Source: DATAFF01 sp036257595 (GTDB taxonomy: Bacteria > Pseudomonadota > Alphaproteobacteria > Rhizobiales > Aestuariivirgaceae). From it: a stretch of 20,421 nucleotides of DNA. Shown one piece after another: positions 6,574 through 14,029 of the stretch. The stretch lies in contig DATAFF010000053.1 of the NCBI GenBank assembly GCA_036257595.1, forward strand, positions 1 through 20,421, written 5' to 3'. The position numbers and the translations under genes were made by a program. Within the stretch, counting starts at the first letter, position 1. The number at the start of each line of letters is the position of its first letter. The notes beneath the pieces are model-generated. The model did not search any database and was not told the DNA's origin. It saw only the letters and a program-made list of their open reading frames with translations.

Positions 6574-7316
6574 CCCGGCTCGATCTCCTGCTGGTCGCCC
6601 GCGGGCTCTATGCCACCCGGGCGCGGGCGCGTGACGCCATCCGGCGCGGCACCGTCCGGGTCGACGGGCGAATCGCCGAGAAGCCGGGCATGCTGGTGGC
6701 GAGCGGTGCGGCAATCGCGGTCGACGATCCGGCACAAGAATTCGTATCGCGCGGGGCGCTGAAGCTCACCCATGCGCTCGATCATTTCGACCTGTCGCCG
6801 CAAGGTGCCGACTGCCTCGATATCGGGGCGTCGACCGGCGGCTTCACCGAAGTGCTGCTGCGGCGCGGGGCACGATCGGTCAGCGCCATCGATGTCGGCC
6901 ATGGGCAGCTCGCAACGGTGCTGGCGGAGGACCCGCGCGTCAGGGCGCTGTCGGGTGTCAATGCCCGCGACTTGACGGCCGGTCATCTGGCGATCCCGCC
7001 CGATTTCATCGTCGCCGATGTCAGCTTCATCTCGCTGAGATTGGTGCTGCCGCCGGCGCTCAAGCTGGCGCAGCCGCGATGCACGCTCGTGGTTCTGGTC
7101 AAACCGCAATTCGAGCTCGGGCCGGCAGCGCTGTCGAAGGGCGGGATCGTACGCGATCCGGCGGCCCAGCAGGAGGCGGTGGCCGCAGTTCGGGCGGTGA
7201 CGGAGGGCCATGACTTCGGCACGATCGGGGTCGTGCCCTCGCCGATCAGCGGCGGCGACGGCAATCGGGAGTTTCTGTTGGCCGCGCGGCGGCAGGCAGC
7301 GGGATTAGGCAGATAG
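6570..7316 (+). CDS. tlyA: TlyA-family rRNA methyltransferase (S4 domain)
   Basis: The 248-residue protein combines an N-terminal S4 RNA-binding domain (about residues 3-60, with VRVDGRIAEKPG) and an FtsJ-like methyltransferase domain. SAM motif I is DIGASTGGFT (84-93). The catalytic region includes K65, DVSFISL and LVKPQFE. Family members 2'-O-methylate cytidines in 16S and/or 23S rRNA, and older annotations call them hemolysins. The ATG overlaps the xseB stop in an ATGA. The last codons (Gly-Leu-Gly-Arg) and TAG stop lie within the heptamer repeat locus at 7301-7385, so the C-terminus appears to have been written by the repeat. The domain boundaries fit the normal family length. Confidence 0.9.
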   Translation: MTRLDLLLVARGLYATRARARDAIRRGTVRVDGRIAEKPGMLVASGAAIAVDDPAQEFVSRGALKLTHALDHFDLSPQGADCLDIGASTGGFTEVLLRRGARSVSAIDVGHGQLATVLAEDPRVRALSGVNARDLTAGHLAIPPDFIVADVSFISLRLVLPPALKLAQPRCTLVVLVKPQFELGPAALSKGGIVRDPAAQQEAVAAVRAVTEGHDFGTIGVVPSPISGGDGNREFLLAARRQAAGLGR

Positions 7317-7385
7317 GCATTTGGCAGCAGATAGGCAGTGGACGGCGCACTTCCCTACTGCCTACTGCCTAACGCCTACTGCCCC
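7301..7385. repeat. Heptamer repeat locus C with imperfect inverted arms
   Basis: The right arm holds CCTACTG, CCTACTG, CCTAACG and CCTACTG at exact 7-base steps (7354-7381). The left arm (7301-7340) holds degenerate reverse-complement units (GGGATTA, GGCAGATA, GGCATTT, GGCAGCA, GGCAGTG), some with extra bases. The arms can pair imperfectly around a spacer near 7341-7352. Allowing for strand, the unit matches loci A and B (CTAYTSS). The left arm contains the tlyA stop codon at 7314-7316. No gene is seen between 7317 and 7420. Confidence 0.7.
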
Positions 7386-7420
7386 TTGCCTCCCTGCATG
7401 CGCTCGATTACTTCAAACCC

Positions 7421-8470
7421 ATGCTCAGTCCGCTCGAACGTGCAACCTATGCGGCGCGGCAGGCGAGCCGCGTCGCGTGGTTCATGGGCCATTATTTCGC
7501 CACCGCCCGGTTCCGCAGCGCCAAGCCGGACGGCGATGTCAGGCGCCTCAAGCCGCGGGCGCCGGGACCTGGCCTCGAGCGCATCCTCGCGGATATTGCG
7601 GCGCTGTTCGAGCGCGACCTCGACAATATCGAGCGCGGCCTCTACCCCCTGCCCCGCGACCACGATGGAAGCTTGCGCGAAAGGCTGTCGACCAGCCGGC
7701 TGTTCTTCGCGGATGTGCCGCTGTCGGCGGCGCGGCGGGCCGAGCGGCGCGGCAGCGAGGTGAGAGACGAGGTGCCGCGGGGATCGCTTCCTGCCTATTT
7801 CGTGCAGAACTTCCATTACCAGACCGGCGGCTATCTCACCCGCGACTCGGCGCGGCTCTACGATACGCAGGTCGAGGTGCTGTTCTCGGGCACCGCCAAT
7901 GCGATGCGCCGACAGTGCCTGCCGCCAATCGCCGCCTGGCTAAAGGGGCGCGACCAGCGCCAGGTGCGGCTGCTCGACAGTGCCTGCGGCACCGGCCGGC
8001 TCCTGCGCTTCATCAAGCAAGCCTTTCCGCGGATCGGTGCATCGGGCCTCGACCTCTCGACCGCCTATCTCGAAGAAGCGCGGCAGCATCTCAAGCCCTA
8101 TCGCGACGTGACGCTCGTCACCGGCAATGCCGAGCACCTGCCCTATCCCGATCGATCCTTCGACCTCGTGACCTGCGTCTATCTGTTCCATGAGGTGCCG
8201 CCGAAGGTGCGGCGGATCATCGCCGGCGAGCTCGCGCGGGTGCTCAAGCCGGGCGGGCGTCTCGTTTTCATGGACTCGCTGCAGCGCGGCGACAGAGCGG
8301 ATTTCGACGGCATGCTCGAAGCCTTTCCGCTCAACTTCCACGAACCCTATTATGCGAGCTATCTGAAAGAGGATCTGCCGGCACTGTTCGAAAGAGTCGG
8401 ACTTGCCACCGCGCATGCCGAGCCGGTGTTCCTGTCGAAGATGATGGTTCTCGACGCTCAGCCGAGCTGA
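7421..8470 (+). CDS. Class I SAM-dependent methyltransferase with a long N-terminal extension
   Basis: The 349-residue protein ends in a UbiE/Methyltransf_11-type domain. Motif I is LLDSACGTGRLL (about 184-195), the acidic strand-2 region is ASGLDLSTAYL, motif IV is SFDLVTCVYLFHEV, and the post-IV segment is RVLKPGGRLVFMDS. The substrate is unknown. About 180 residues precede the methyltransferase fold. They contain arginine-rich helices and a segment PAYFVQNFHYQTGGYL just before the domain, not recognised as a named domain. No Shine-Dalgarno precedes ATG 7421, so the start is uncertain. The gene follows the repeat locus after tlyA and its 3' end overlaps the convergent aroC by 13 bases. Confidence 0.75.
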   Translation: MLSPLERATYAARQASRVAWFMGHYFATARFRSAKPDGDVRRLKPRAPGPGLERILADIAALFERDLDNIERGLYPLPRDHDGSLRERLSTSRLFFADVPLSAARRAERRGSEVRDEVPRGSLPAYFVQNFHYQTGGYLTRDSARLYDTQVEVLFSGTANAMRRQCLPPIAAWLKGRDQRQVRLLDSACGTGRLLRFIKQAFPRIGASGLDLSTAYLEEARQHLKPYRDVTLVTGNAEHLPYPDRSFDLVTCVYLFHEVPPKVRRIIAGELARVLKPGGRLVFMDSLQRGDRADFDGMLEAFPLNFHEPYYASYLKEDLPALFERVGLATAHAEPVFLSKMMVLDAQPS

Positions 8471-9543
8471 GCACGGTGCCGCAGAAAATGATCGGCGAGC
8501 ACCAGCGCCATCATCGCCTCGCCCACCGGCACGGCGCGGATGCCGACGCAGGGATCGTGGCGCCCCTTGGTGCTGATCTCGGTTTCCTCCCGGCCGACGG
8601 TGATGGTCCGGCGGGGAGTGAGGATCGACGAGGTCGGCTTGACGGCGAACCTGACGACGATGTCCTGGCCGGAGGAGATCCCGCCGAGGATGCCGCCGGC
8701 ATTGTTGGACAGGAACACCGGCTTACCGTTGTCGATGCGGATCTCGTCGGCGTTCTCCTCGCCGGTAAGCGCGGCGGCGGCAAAGCCGGCACCGATCTCG
8801 ACGCCCTTCACCGCATTGATGCTCATCATCGCGCCCGCCAGGTCCTGGTCGAGCTTGCCATAGATCGGGGCGCCCCAGCCGGCCGGCACGCCGCTCGCCA
8901 CGATCTCGATCATAGCGCCGGTCGAGGAGCCTGAGCGGCGCATCGCGTCGAGATGGCTGCTCCACAGCTCGACAATGGCGGGGTCGGGGGAGAAGAACGG
9001 GTTGCGCGCCACCTCCTCCCAGTCCCAATTGTCGCGCGAAACGCGGTGCGGCCCGATCTGGATCAGGGCGCCGCGGATGGTGACGCCAGGGATGACCTTG
9101 CGGGCGATGGCGCCGGCCGCCACCCGCGATGCGGTCTCGCGGGCCGAAGAGCGGCCGCCGCCGCGATAGTCGCGCAGGCCGTATTTCTCCTGATAGGTGA
9201 AATCGGCATGGCCGGGGCGGAATTTGTCACGAATGTCGGTGTAGTCCTTGGAGCGCTGATCGGTGTTGTCGATCAGGAGCGCGATCGGCGTGCCGGTGGT
9301 GACCGGGCCGGCGAGGCGCTCATCGACAAAGGTGCCGGACAGGATGCGGACCAGGTCCTCTTCGCGGCGCTGGGTGGTGAAGCGCGATTGACCGGGGCGG
9401 CGGCGGTCTAGCCAGGGCTGGATATCGGCCTCGGTCAGCGGGATGCCGGGCGGGCAGCCATCGACCACACAGCCGATGGCGGGCCCATGGCTCTCGCCGA
9501 AGGTGGTGACCCGGAAGAGATGGCCGAAGCTGTTGTGCGACAT
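8458..9543 (-). CDS. aroC: Chorismate synthase
   Basis: The 361-residue enzyme converts 5-enolpyruvylshikimate-3-phosphate to chorismate, the last step of the shikimate pathway, using reduced FMN. Family signatures are visible: GESHGPAIGCVVDGCPPG near the N-terminus, the segment DYRGGGRSSARETA in the middle, and the C-terminal GRHDPC. The ATG at 9543 gives the standard beginning MSHNSFGHLFRVT. A longer start at 9582 would overlap fabI and was rejected. The gene lies 19 bases downstream of fabI on the same strand, so the two are probably cotranscribed. Confidence 0.96.
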   Translation of the reverse strand: MSHNSFGHLFRVTTFGESHGPAIGCVVDGCPPGIPLTEADIQPWLDRRRPGQSRFTTQRREEDLVRILSGTFVDERLAGPVTTGTPIALLIDNTDQRSKDYTDIRDKFRPGHADFTYQEKYGLRDYRGGGRSSARETASRVAAGAIARKVIPGVTIRGALIQIGPHRVSRDNWDWEEVARNPFFSPDPAIVELWSSHLDAMRRSGSSTGAMIEIVASGVPAGWGAPIYGKLDQDLAGAMMSINAVKGVEIGAGFAAAALTGEENADEIRIDNGKPVFLSNNAGGILGGISSGQDIVVRFAVKPTSSILTPRRTITVGREETEISTKGRHDPCVGIRAVPVGEAMMALVLADHFLRHRAQLG

Positions 9544-9562
9544 CAGAGCAGGCTCGATCCGG

Positions 9563-10411
9563 TCAGTCGCCGTTGCCGGCAACCGCTCCGATATCCGGGG
9601 CGCGCGGATTCTTCATTCCAACGATGTGATAGCCGGCGTCGACATGGACAATCTCGCCGGTCACGGCTCGCCCGAGGTCCGACAACAGGAAGAACGCGGC
9701 ATCGCCCACTTCCTCGATGGTCACGACCCGCCGCAGCGGCGAGTTGTATTCGTTCCACCGCAGAATATAGCGGAAGTCACCGACGCCGGCAGCGGCCAGC
9801 GTCTTGATCGGGCCGGCCGATATGGCGTTGACCCGGATGTTCTGCTCGCCGAGATCGGCCGCCAGATAGCGGACCGAGGCCTCGAGCGCCGCCTTGGCAA
9901 CCCCCATGACGTTGTAATGCGGCATCCATTTCTCGGCACCGTAATAGGTCAAGGTGAGGATCGATCCGCCGGCGCTCATCAGGCGCTCGGCGCGCTGCGC
10001 CACGGCGGTCAGGCTGTAACAAGAAATATACAGTGTCTTCGTGAAGTTACTGCCGGTTGTATCGATGTAGCGCCCGGTCAGCTGGTCCTTGTCGGAGAAA
10101 GCAATGGCGTGAACCAGGAAATCGAGGCCGCCCCAGCGCTCCATGAGAATCTCGAAGGTTCGGTCGATGGACACGTCGTCGCTGACGTCGCAGGGAATGA
10201 CGATGTCGGAGCCAGCTTCGGCGGCCAGCGGCTCGACCCGTTTGCGCAATGCATCGCCTTGATAAGTAAAGGCAAGCTCGGCGCCCTGTTGGCGGCACGA
10301 TTGGGCGATGCCCCAGGCGATGGACCGCGCATTGGCCACCCCCATGATGAGCCCTCGCTTGCCCGCCATAATTGGACGGCGTTCGATCATGATAGGGCCA
10401 AGCCTTGTCAT
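9563..10411 (-). CDS. fabI: Enoyl-[acyl-carrier-protein] reductase (NADH)
   Basis: FabI performs the final reduction in each cycle of fatty acid elongation. The 282-residue reading frame contains the FabI N-terminal signature GLIMGVANARSIAWGIA. The catalytic tyrosine and lysine are in Y166-x6-K173 (HYNVMGVAK). The substrate-loop sequence SAGPIKTLAA follows. FabI is the target of triclosan and isoniazid-type inhibitors. Start choice is uncertain: ATGs at 10411, 10390 and 10369 are all in frame and none has a strong Shine-Dalgarno. The family usually has 5-15 residues before MxGKRG, so 10390 or 10411 is more likely than 10369. The gene is divergent from pdxH and followed by aroC. Confidence 0.93.
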   Translation of the reverse strand: MTRLGPIMIERRPIMAGKRGLIMGVANARSIAWGIAQSCRQQGAELAFTYQGDALRKRVEPLAAEAGSDIVIPCDVSDDVSIDRTFEILMERWGGLDFLVHAIAFSDKDQLTGRYIDTTGSNFTKTLYISCYSLTAVAQRAERLMSAGGSILTLTYYGAEKWMPHYNVMGVAKAALEASVRYLAADLGEQNIRVNAISAGPIKTLAAAGVGDFRYILRWNEYNSPLRRVVTIEEVGDAAFFLLSDLGRAVTGEIVHVDAGYHIVGMKNPRAPDIGAVAGNGD

Positions 10412-10505
10412 ACGAGAGGCGCCAATTTACACAAATGCCCCGGGTGGTCCAGCCTCAAACGGTCGGGCCTTGAAGAACGGCGCGGGTCGGCAGTAAAGCT
10501 CTTGC

Positions 10506-11129
10506 ATGACCATCGAAGCCGCGAGCAAACAAGCAGACTTTACCGCGACCAGCGAGCCTTTCGCCCTTTTCGCCGAATGGCTGGCAGATGCCGAGAAAAG
10601 CGAGCCGAACGACCCCACAGCGATGGCGCTCTCCACCGTCGATTCGGCGGGGCTGCCCAATGTACGGATGGTTCTGCTTAAGGGCTTCGACGAAAGGGGC
10701 TTCGTGTTCTACACCAATATCGAGAGCGCCAAGGGGGTGGAGCTTACCGTCTCGGGCAAGGCCGCCCTGTGCTTCCACTGGAAGTCGCTCAGGCGGCAGG
10801 TGCGGGTGCGGGGGCCGGTCGAGCCGGTGACCGACGGCGAATCCGATGCCTATTTCCAGTCGCGTCCGCGCGACAGCCGGATCGGCGCCTGGGCCTCCAA
10901 GCAGTCGCGGCCGCTCGAAAGCCGATTCGCCCTCGAGAAGGCGGTGGCGACCTATGCGGCGCGCTATGCCATCGGGGAGATCCCGCGGCCACCCTTCTGG
11001 TCGGGTTTCCGGGTCAAGCCGCTGTCGATCGAGTTCTGGCAGGACCGGCCGTTCCGCCTGCATGACCGGGTGAAGTTCGAGCGCCCCGACCTCAATGCCC
11101 GATGGGCGCAAACCCGGCTTTACCCATGA
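10506..11129 (+). CDS. pdxH: Pyridoxamine/pyridoxine 5'-phosphate oxidase
   Basis: The 207-residue FMN enzyme oxidises PNP or PMP to pyridoxal 5'-phosphate, the last step of PLP synthesis and salvage. Signatures visible are the substrate and FMN-binding segment VRMVLLKGFDERGFVFYTN, the segment CFHWKSLRRQVRVRG, the SRIGAWAS.QS region, and the C-terminal EFWQ...RLHDR...RLYP tail. Length matches the family. The TGA overlaps the ATG of the downstream SDR gene (ATGA). A weak TTGAAG (10470-10475) with TAAAGC (10494-10499) upstream would give a nearly leaderless message; this is uncertain. Confidence 0.95.
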   Translation: MTIEAASKQADFTATSEPFALFAEWLADAEKSEPNDPTAMALSTVDSAGLPNVRMVLLKGFDERGFVFYTNIESAKGVELTVSGKAALCFHWKSLRRQVRVRGPVEPVTDGESDAYFQSRPRDSRIGAWASKQSRPLESRFALEKAVATYAARYAIGEIPRPPFWSGFRVKPLSIEFWQDRPFRLHDRVKFERPDLNARWAQTRLYP

Positions 11130-11881
11130 AATCCTCCGAGCAGCCCGATCGCAAGACGCTCATCCTGACCGGCGCCTCGCGCGGCATTGGCCATGCCACG
11201 GTGAAACGCTTCTCATCGGCGGGGTGGCGGGTCATCACCTGCTCGCGCCACCCGTTCCCGGAGAACTGCCCTTGGGAGGCGGGGCCTGAGGATCACATCC
11301 AGGTCGACCTCGCCGATCCGGCGGGGCTCGCGGCGGCGGTGCAGGAGATGCGCGAGCGGCTCAAGGATCAGGACAGCCGGCTCGACGCCCTCGTCAACAA
11401 TGCGGCAGTCTCGCCCAAGGGGCCGGGCGGGTCGCGGCTCGACTCGATCGCGACGACGATCGACGACTGGAAGCTGGTGTTCCAGATCAATTTCTTCGCC
11501 CCGATCGCGCTGGCAAGGGGGCTGCTCGGCGAGCTCGCCAAGGCGCAAGGGTCGGTGGTGAACGTCACCTCGATCGCAGGCTCGCGGGTGCACCCCTTCG
11601 CCGGTGCCGCCTACTCCACCTCGAAGGCGGCGCTGGCGGCCCTCACCCGCGAGATGGCCCAGGATTTCGGACGGCTTGGCATCAGGGTCAACGCCATCTC
11701 GCCGGGGGAGATCGAGACGTCGATCCTGTCGCCGGGGACGGAAAAGATCATCCCGCAGATCCCGCTGCTCCGGCTCGGCAAGCCGGAAGAGGTGGCGAAG
11801 GCCATCTATTTCCTGTGCACCGATGCCTCGAGCTATGTCAGCGGTGCGGAGCTCCATATCAATGGCGGTCAGCATGTCTGA
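11126..11881 (+). CDS. SDR-family oxidoreductase
   Basis: The 251-residue protein is a classical short-chain dehydrogenase/reductase. The cofactor-binding motif TGASRGIG is at residues 15-22, NNAA at 91-94, and the catalytic serine, tyrosine and lysine are S149, Y163 and K167 (YSTSK). The C-terminal PGEIET and GAELHINGGQ segments are typical. The R/SR after the second strand (CSRHPFP) suggests NADP(H) preference, which is tentative. Substrate is unknown. ATG 11126 was chosen because it overlaps the pdxH stop; an upstream ATG at 11102 would lie deep inside pdxH. The gene overlaps the next PLP-enzyme gene by 8 bases. Confidence 0.88.
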   Translation: MKSSEQPDRKTLILTGASRGIGHATVKRFSSAGWRVITCSRHPFPENCPWEAGPEDHIQVDLADPAGLAAAVQEMRERLKDQDSRLDALVNNAAVSPKGPGGSRLDSIATTIDDWKLVFQINFFAPIALARGLLGELAKAQGSVVNVTSIAGSRVHPFAGAAYSTSKAALAALTREMAQDFGRLGIRVNAISPGEIETSILSPGTEKIIPQIPLLRLGKPEEVAKAIYFLCTDASSYVSGAELHINGGQHV

Positions 11882-13016
11882 GGCGAAGCTCGCCCCCGAG
11901 ACGCTGGCAGCTCATGCCGTTTTCGGGGCCGATCCGACAACCGGCGCGGTCGCGCCGCCGCTCCATCCGGCGGTCACCTATGCGCGGGACAGCGACTATC
12001 GCCTGCGCGATCCCGCCCAGAACTACGGGCGCAACGGCTCCCCGACGGTGGTGCTGGCGGAGCGGGTCATCACCGCGCTCGAAGAGGCGGCCGCCACCCG
12101 GCTGTTCTCATCCGGCATGGCGGCGATCGCCACGCTGTTCGAGACGGTGCCGCATGGCAGCCATGTGGCGGCACCCCAGGTCATGTATTACGGAACCCGT
12201 CACTTGTTGCAGCAGCTCGAGGGCAAAGGACGGATCGGCCTCACCCTGTTCGACCCCGAGGAGCCGGAGGGGTTGCGGCGAGCGGTGGTGAAGGGGCGCA
12301 CCGACATTCTCTGGATCGAGACGCCGATCAACCCGACGCTCGGCATCATCGACATCGCTCAAGCCGCGGAGATCGCCCATCAGGCGGGTGCCGTGCTGGC
12401 GGTCGACTCGACGGCGGCGAGCCCGGTGCTCACCCGGCCGCTGGCGCTCGGTGCGGATGTCGTCTTCCATTCGGCAACCAAATATCTCAACGGCCATAGC
12501 GACGTGCTGGCGGGGGTGCTGGCGACGCGGGAGGAGAGCGAGCGGTGGCAGGCCATCGCGGCCCACCGCACTGCCGTCGGCAATGTGCTCGGCGCAATGG
12601 AAGCCTGGATGCTGACGCGGGGCATGCGGACGCTGCATCTCAGGGTGCGGAGGTCCTGCGACAACGCCATGGCCGTCGCCCAGCACCTGGCCGGTCATCC
12701 GCAGGTCGAGCGGGTGCTCTATCCAGGCTTGCCGGACCATCCCGGCCACGCGATTGCGCGTCGCCAGATGAGCGCATTCGGCGGCATGCTGTCGATGCTG
12801 GTCAGGGGCGATCTCGAACGCGCCAACCGGGTGGTTCGCCGGTTGAAGGTGTTCCTGCCGGCCACATCCCTGGGCGGTGTCGAAAGCCTTGCCGAGCACC
12901 GCCGGATCATCGAGGGGCCCGACAGCCCGGTGCCGGAAAATCTCGTGCGCCTGTCGATCGGAATCGAGGCAGTCGAGGATCTGATCGACGACCTCGACCA
13001 GGCACTCGCCGGCTGA
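11874..13016 (+). CDS. Cys/Met-metabolism PLP-dependent enzyme (cystathionine beta-lyase/gamma-synthase family)
   Basis: The 380-residue protein belongs to the trans-sulfuration family. The PLP-binding lysine is K203 in HSATKYLNGHSD. Other family marks are FSSGMAAI (78-85), YYGT (105-108), the ETPINPTL segment (149-156), aspartate D178 in AVDST, and the SLGGVESL segment near the C-terminus. The family includes cystathionine beta-lyase (MetC), gamma-synthase (MetB), gamma-lyase and O-acylhomoserine sulfhydrylases, which cannot be separated by eye. The SLGGVESL form and short length are compatible with MetC/MetB. ATG 11874 overlaps the SDR stop; an in-frame ATG at 11862 is a possible alternative. 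PdxH upstream produces its cofactor. Confidence 0.85.
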   Translation: MSEAKLAPETLAAHAVFGADPTTGAVAPPLHPAVTYARDSDYRLRDPAQNYGRNGSPTVVLAERVITALEEAAATRLFSSGMAAIATLFETVPHGSHVAAPQVMYYGTRHLLQQLEGKGRIGLTLFDPEEPEGLRRAVVKGRTDILWIETPINPTLGIIDIAQAAEIAHQAGAVLAVDSTAASPVLTRPLALGADVVFHSATKYLNGHSDVLAGVLATREESERWQAIAAHRTAVGNVLGAMEAWMLTRGMRTLHLRVRRSCDNAMAVAQHLAGHPQVERVLYPGLPDHPGHAIARRQMSAFGGMLSMLVRGDLERANRVVRRLKVFLPATSLGGVESLAEHRRIIEGPDSPVPENLVRLSIGIEAVEDLIDDLDQALAG

Positions 13017-13032
13017 TCCCCTCGTCATTGCC

Positions 13033-13069
13033 GGTCTTGCTCCCCATATTCGAGGCCGGGAGCAAGACC
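13033..13069 (+). promoter_or_regulatory. Hairpin burying the ribosome binding site of the HtrA-like gene
   Basis: GGTCTTGCTCCC (13033-13044) and GGGAGCAAGACC (13058-13069) are perfect reverse complements, giving a 12-bp stem with a 13-base loop. The Shine-Dalgarno GGGAG (13058-13062) sits in the right arm and the ATG at 13070 follows directly. In mRNA the stem would block initiation. No T run follows, so an intrinsic terminator is not supported. Confidence 0.6.
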
Positions 13070-14029
13070 ATGCTTGATGACGCAAACAATCTGCCCGCCG
13101 ACGATGCGGTGCTGCTTGATTCCTATTCGCTGGCGGTGACCTCGGCGGTGGACCGGGTGACGCCGTCGGTCGTTCATATCGCGGTCAGTGCCGGCAATGG
13201 GCGGCGCGGTGCCGGATCCGGCTTCATCGTGGCCGGCGACGGGTTGGTGCTGACCAACAGCCATGTGGTCTCGGGCGCACGTCAGGTGTCGCTGACCCTG
13301 CATGACGGGCGCGAAGTGGCCGGCCATGTGCTGGGCGATGATCCCCATACCGATATCGCAGTGGTGCGGTCCAATTCCGGGCTCGATGCACCGGCGGTGC
13401 GGCTGGCCGATTCGAAATCGGTGCGGCCGGGCCTGCTGGCGATCGCCATCGGCAATCCGCTGGGCTTTCAGTCGAGCGTCACTGCGGGCGTGGTCAGCGC
13501 GGTCGGCCGGTCGCTCAGGGCGCAGACAGGCCGTCTCATCGACGACGTGATCCAGACCGATGCGGCGCTCAATCCTGGCAATTCCGGTGGGCCGCTGGTC
13601 AATTCGGCAGGCCAGGTGATGGGCGTCAACACCGCCATCATTCCGGGCGCCCAGGGGATCTGCTTCTCGGTTGCCAGCAACACGGCGCTGCAGGTGCTGC
13701 TGCAAGTGCTGCAGCACGGCCGGGTGCGGCGGGCGGCGCTCGGGATCGAGGGTCAGGTCACCGTCATTCCCCGCCATGTGGCCCGCCATGCCGAGGTCAC
13801 GCAGCCGACCGGCGTCAGGATCATGCGAACCTTGAACGACAACCCGGCGGAAGCGGCGGGCCTGCAGGCCGGCGACCTCGTCATCGCGCTCGACGGCGTG
13901 CCGATGCTCGGCATCGACGACCTGCTCAGGGTGCTCGATCACGAGCGGATCGGGCGCAGCGTCCCGGTCGTCGTGCTGCGGCGCGGCGAGCGGCTGGAGA
14001 CGGTGGTGGTGCCGGTCGAGCGGCGATAA
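13070..14029 (+). CDS. HtrA/DegP-like trypsin-family protease with one PDZ domain, no visible signal peptide
   Basis: The 319-residue protein has an S1C serine protease domain (about residues 25-220) with catalytic triad H65 (TNSHVV), D95 (HTDIAVV) and S172 (PGNSGGPL). One PDZ domain follows (about 225-315, with NPAEAAGLQAGDLVIALDG). HtrA proteases degrade or hold misfolded proteins and normally act in the periplasm. Here the N-terminus is acidic (MLDDANNLPADD) with no signal peptide or membrane anchor, so the protein may be cytoplasmic. The reading frame is open far upstream into the PLP-enzyme gene, but homology begins only after 13070. A hairpin immediately upstream masks the ribosome binding site. 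An in-frame GTG near 13107 would escape that hairpin and is a possible alternative start. Confidence 0.85.
   Translation: MLDDANNLPADDAVLLDSYSLAVTSAVDRVTPSVVHIAVSAGNGRRGAGSGFIVAGDGLVLTNSHVVSGARQVSLTLHDGREVAGHVLGDDPHTDIAVVRSNSGLDAPAVRLADSKSVRPGLLAIAIGNPLGFQSSVTAGVVSAVGRSLRAQTGRLIDDVIQTDAALNPGNSGGPLVNSAGQVMGVNTAIIPGAQGICFSVASNTALQVLLQVLQHGRVRRAALGIEGQVTVIPRHVARHAEVTQPTGVRIMRTLNDNPAEAAGLQAGDLVIALDGVPMLGIDDLLRVLDHERIGRSVPVVVLRRGERLETVVVPVERR

Noticed and set aside
5281..7385. Heptamer repeats considered as a CRISPR array
   Set aside because: Units are 7 bases and contiguous, without 30-base spacers, and no cas gene is present.
10425..10436. ATTT-ACAC-AAAT inverted repeat in the fabI/pdxH divergent space
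   Set aside because: Only 4-bp arms; too short to call an operator without a matching regulator or conservation.
11604..13016. Long start of the PLP-enzyme frame inside the SDR gene
   Set aside because: The first 90 residues are an arginine/serine-rich shadow of the SDR gene; family similarity begins at ATG 11874.
13033..13069. Hairpin after the PLP-enzyme gene read as an intrinsic terminator
   Set aside because: No T run follows the stem, and the ATG of the protease directly abuts it. RBS masking fits better.
12545..14029. Protease frame extended upstream to 12545, giving 494 residues
   Set aside because: The extension is an out-of-frame reading of the PLP-enzyme gene. Protease similarity starts after ATG 13070.
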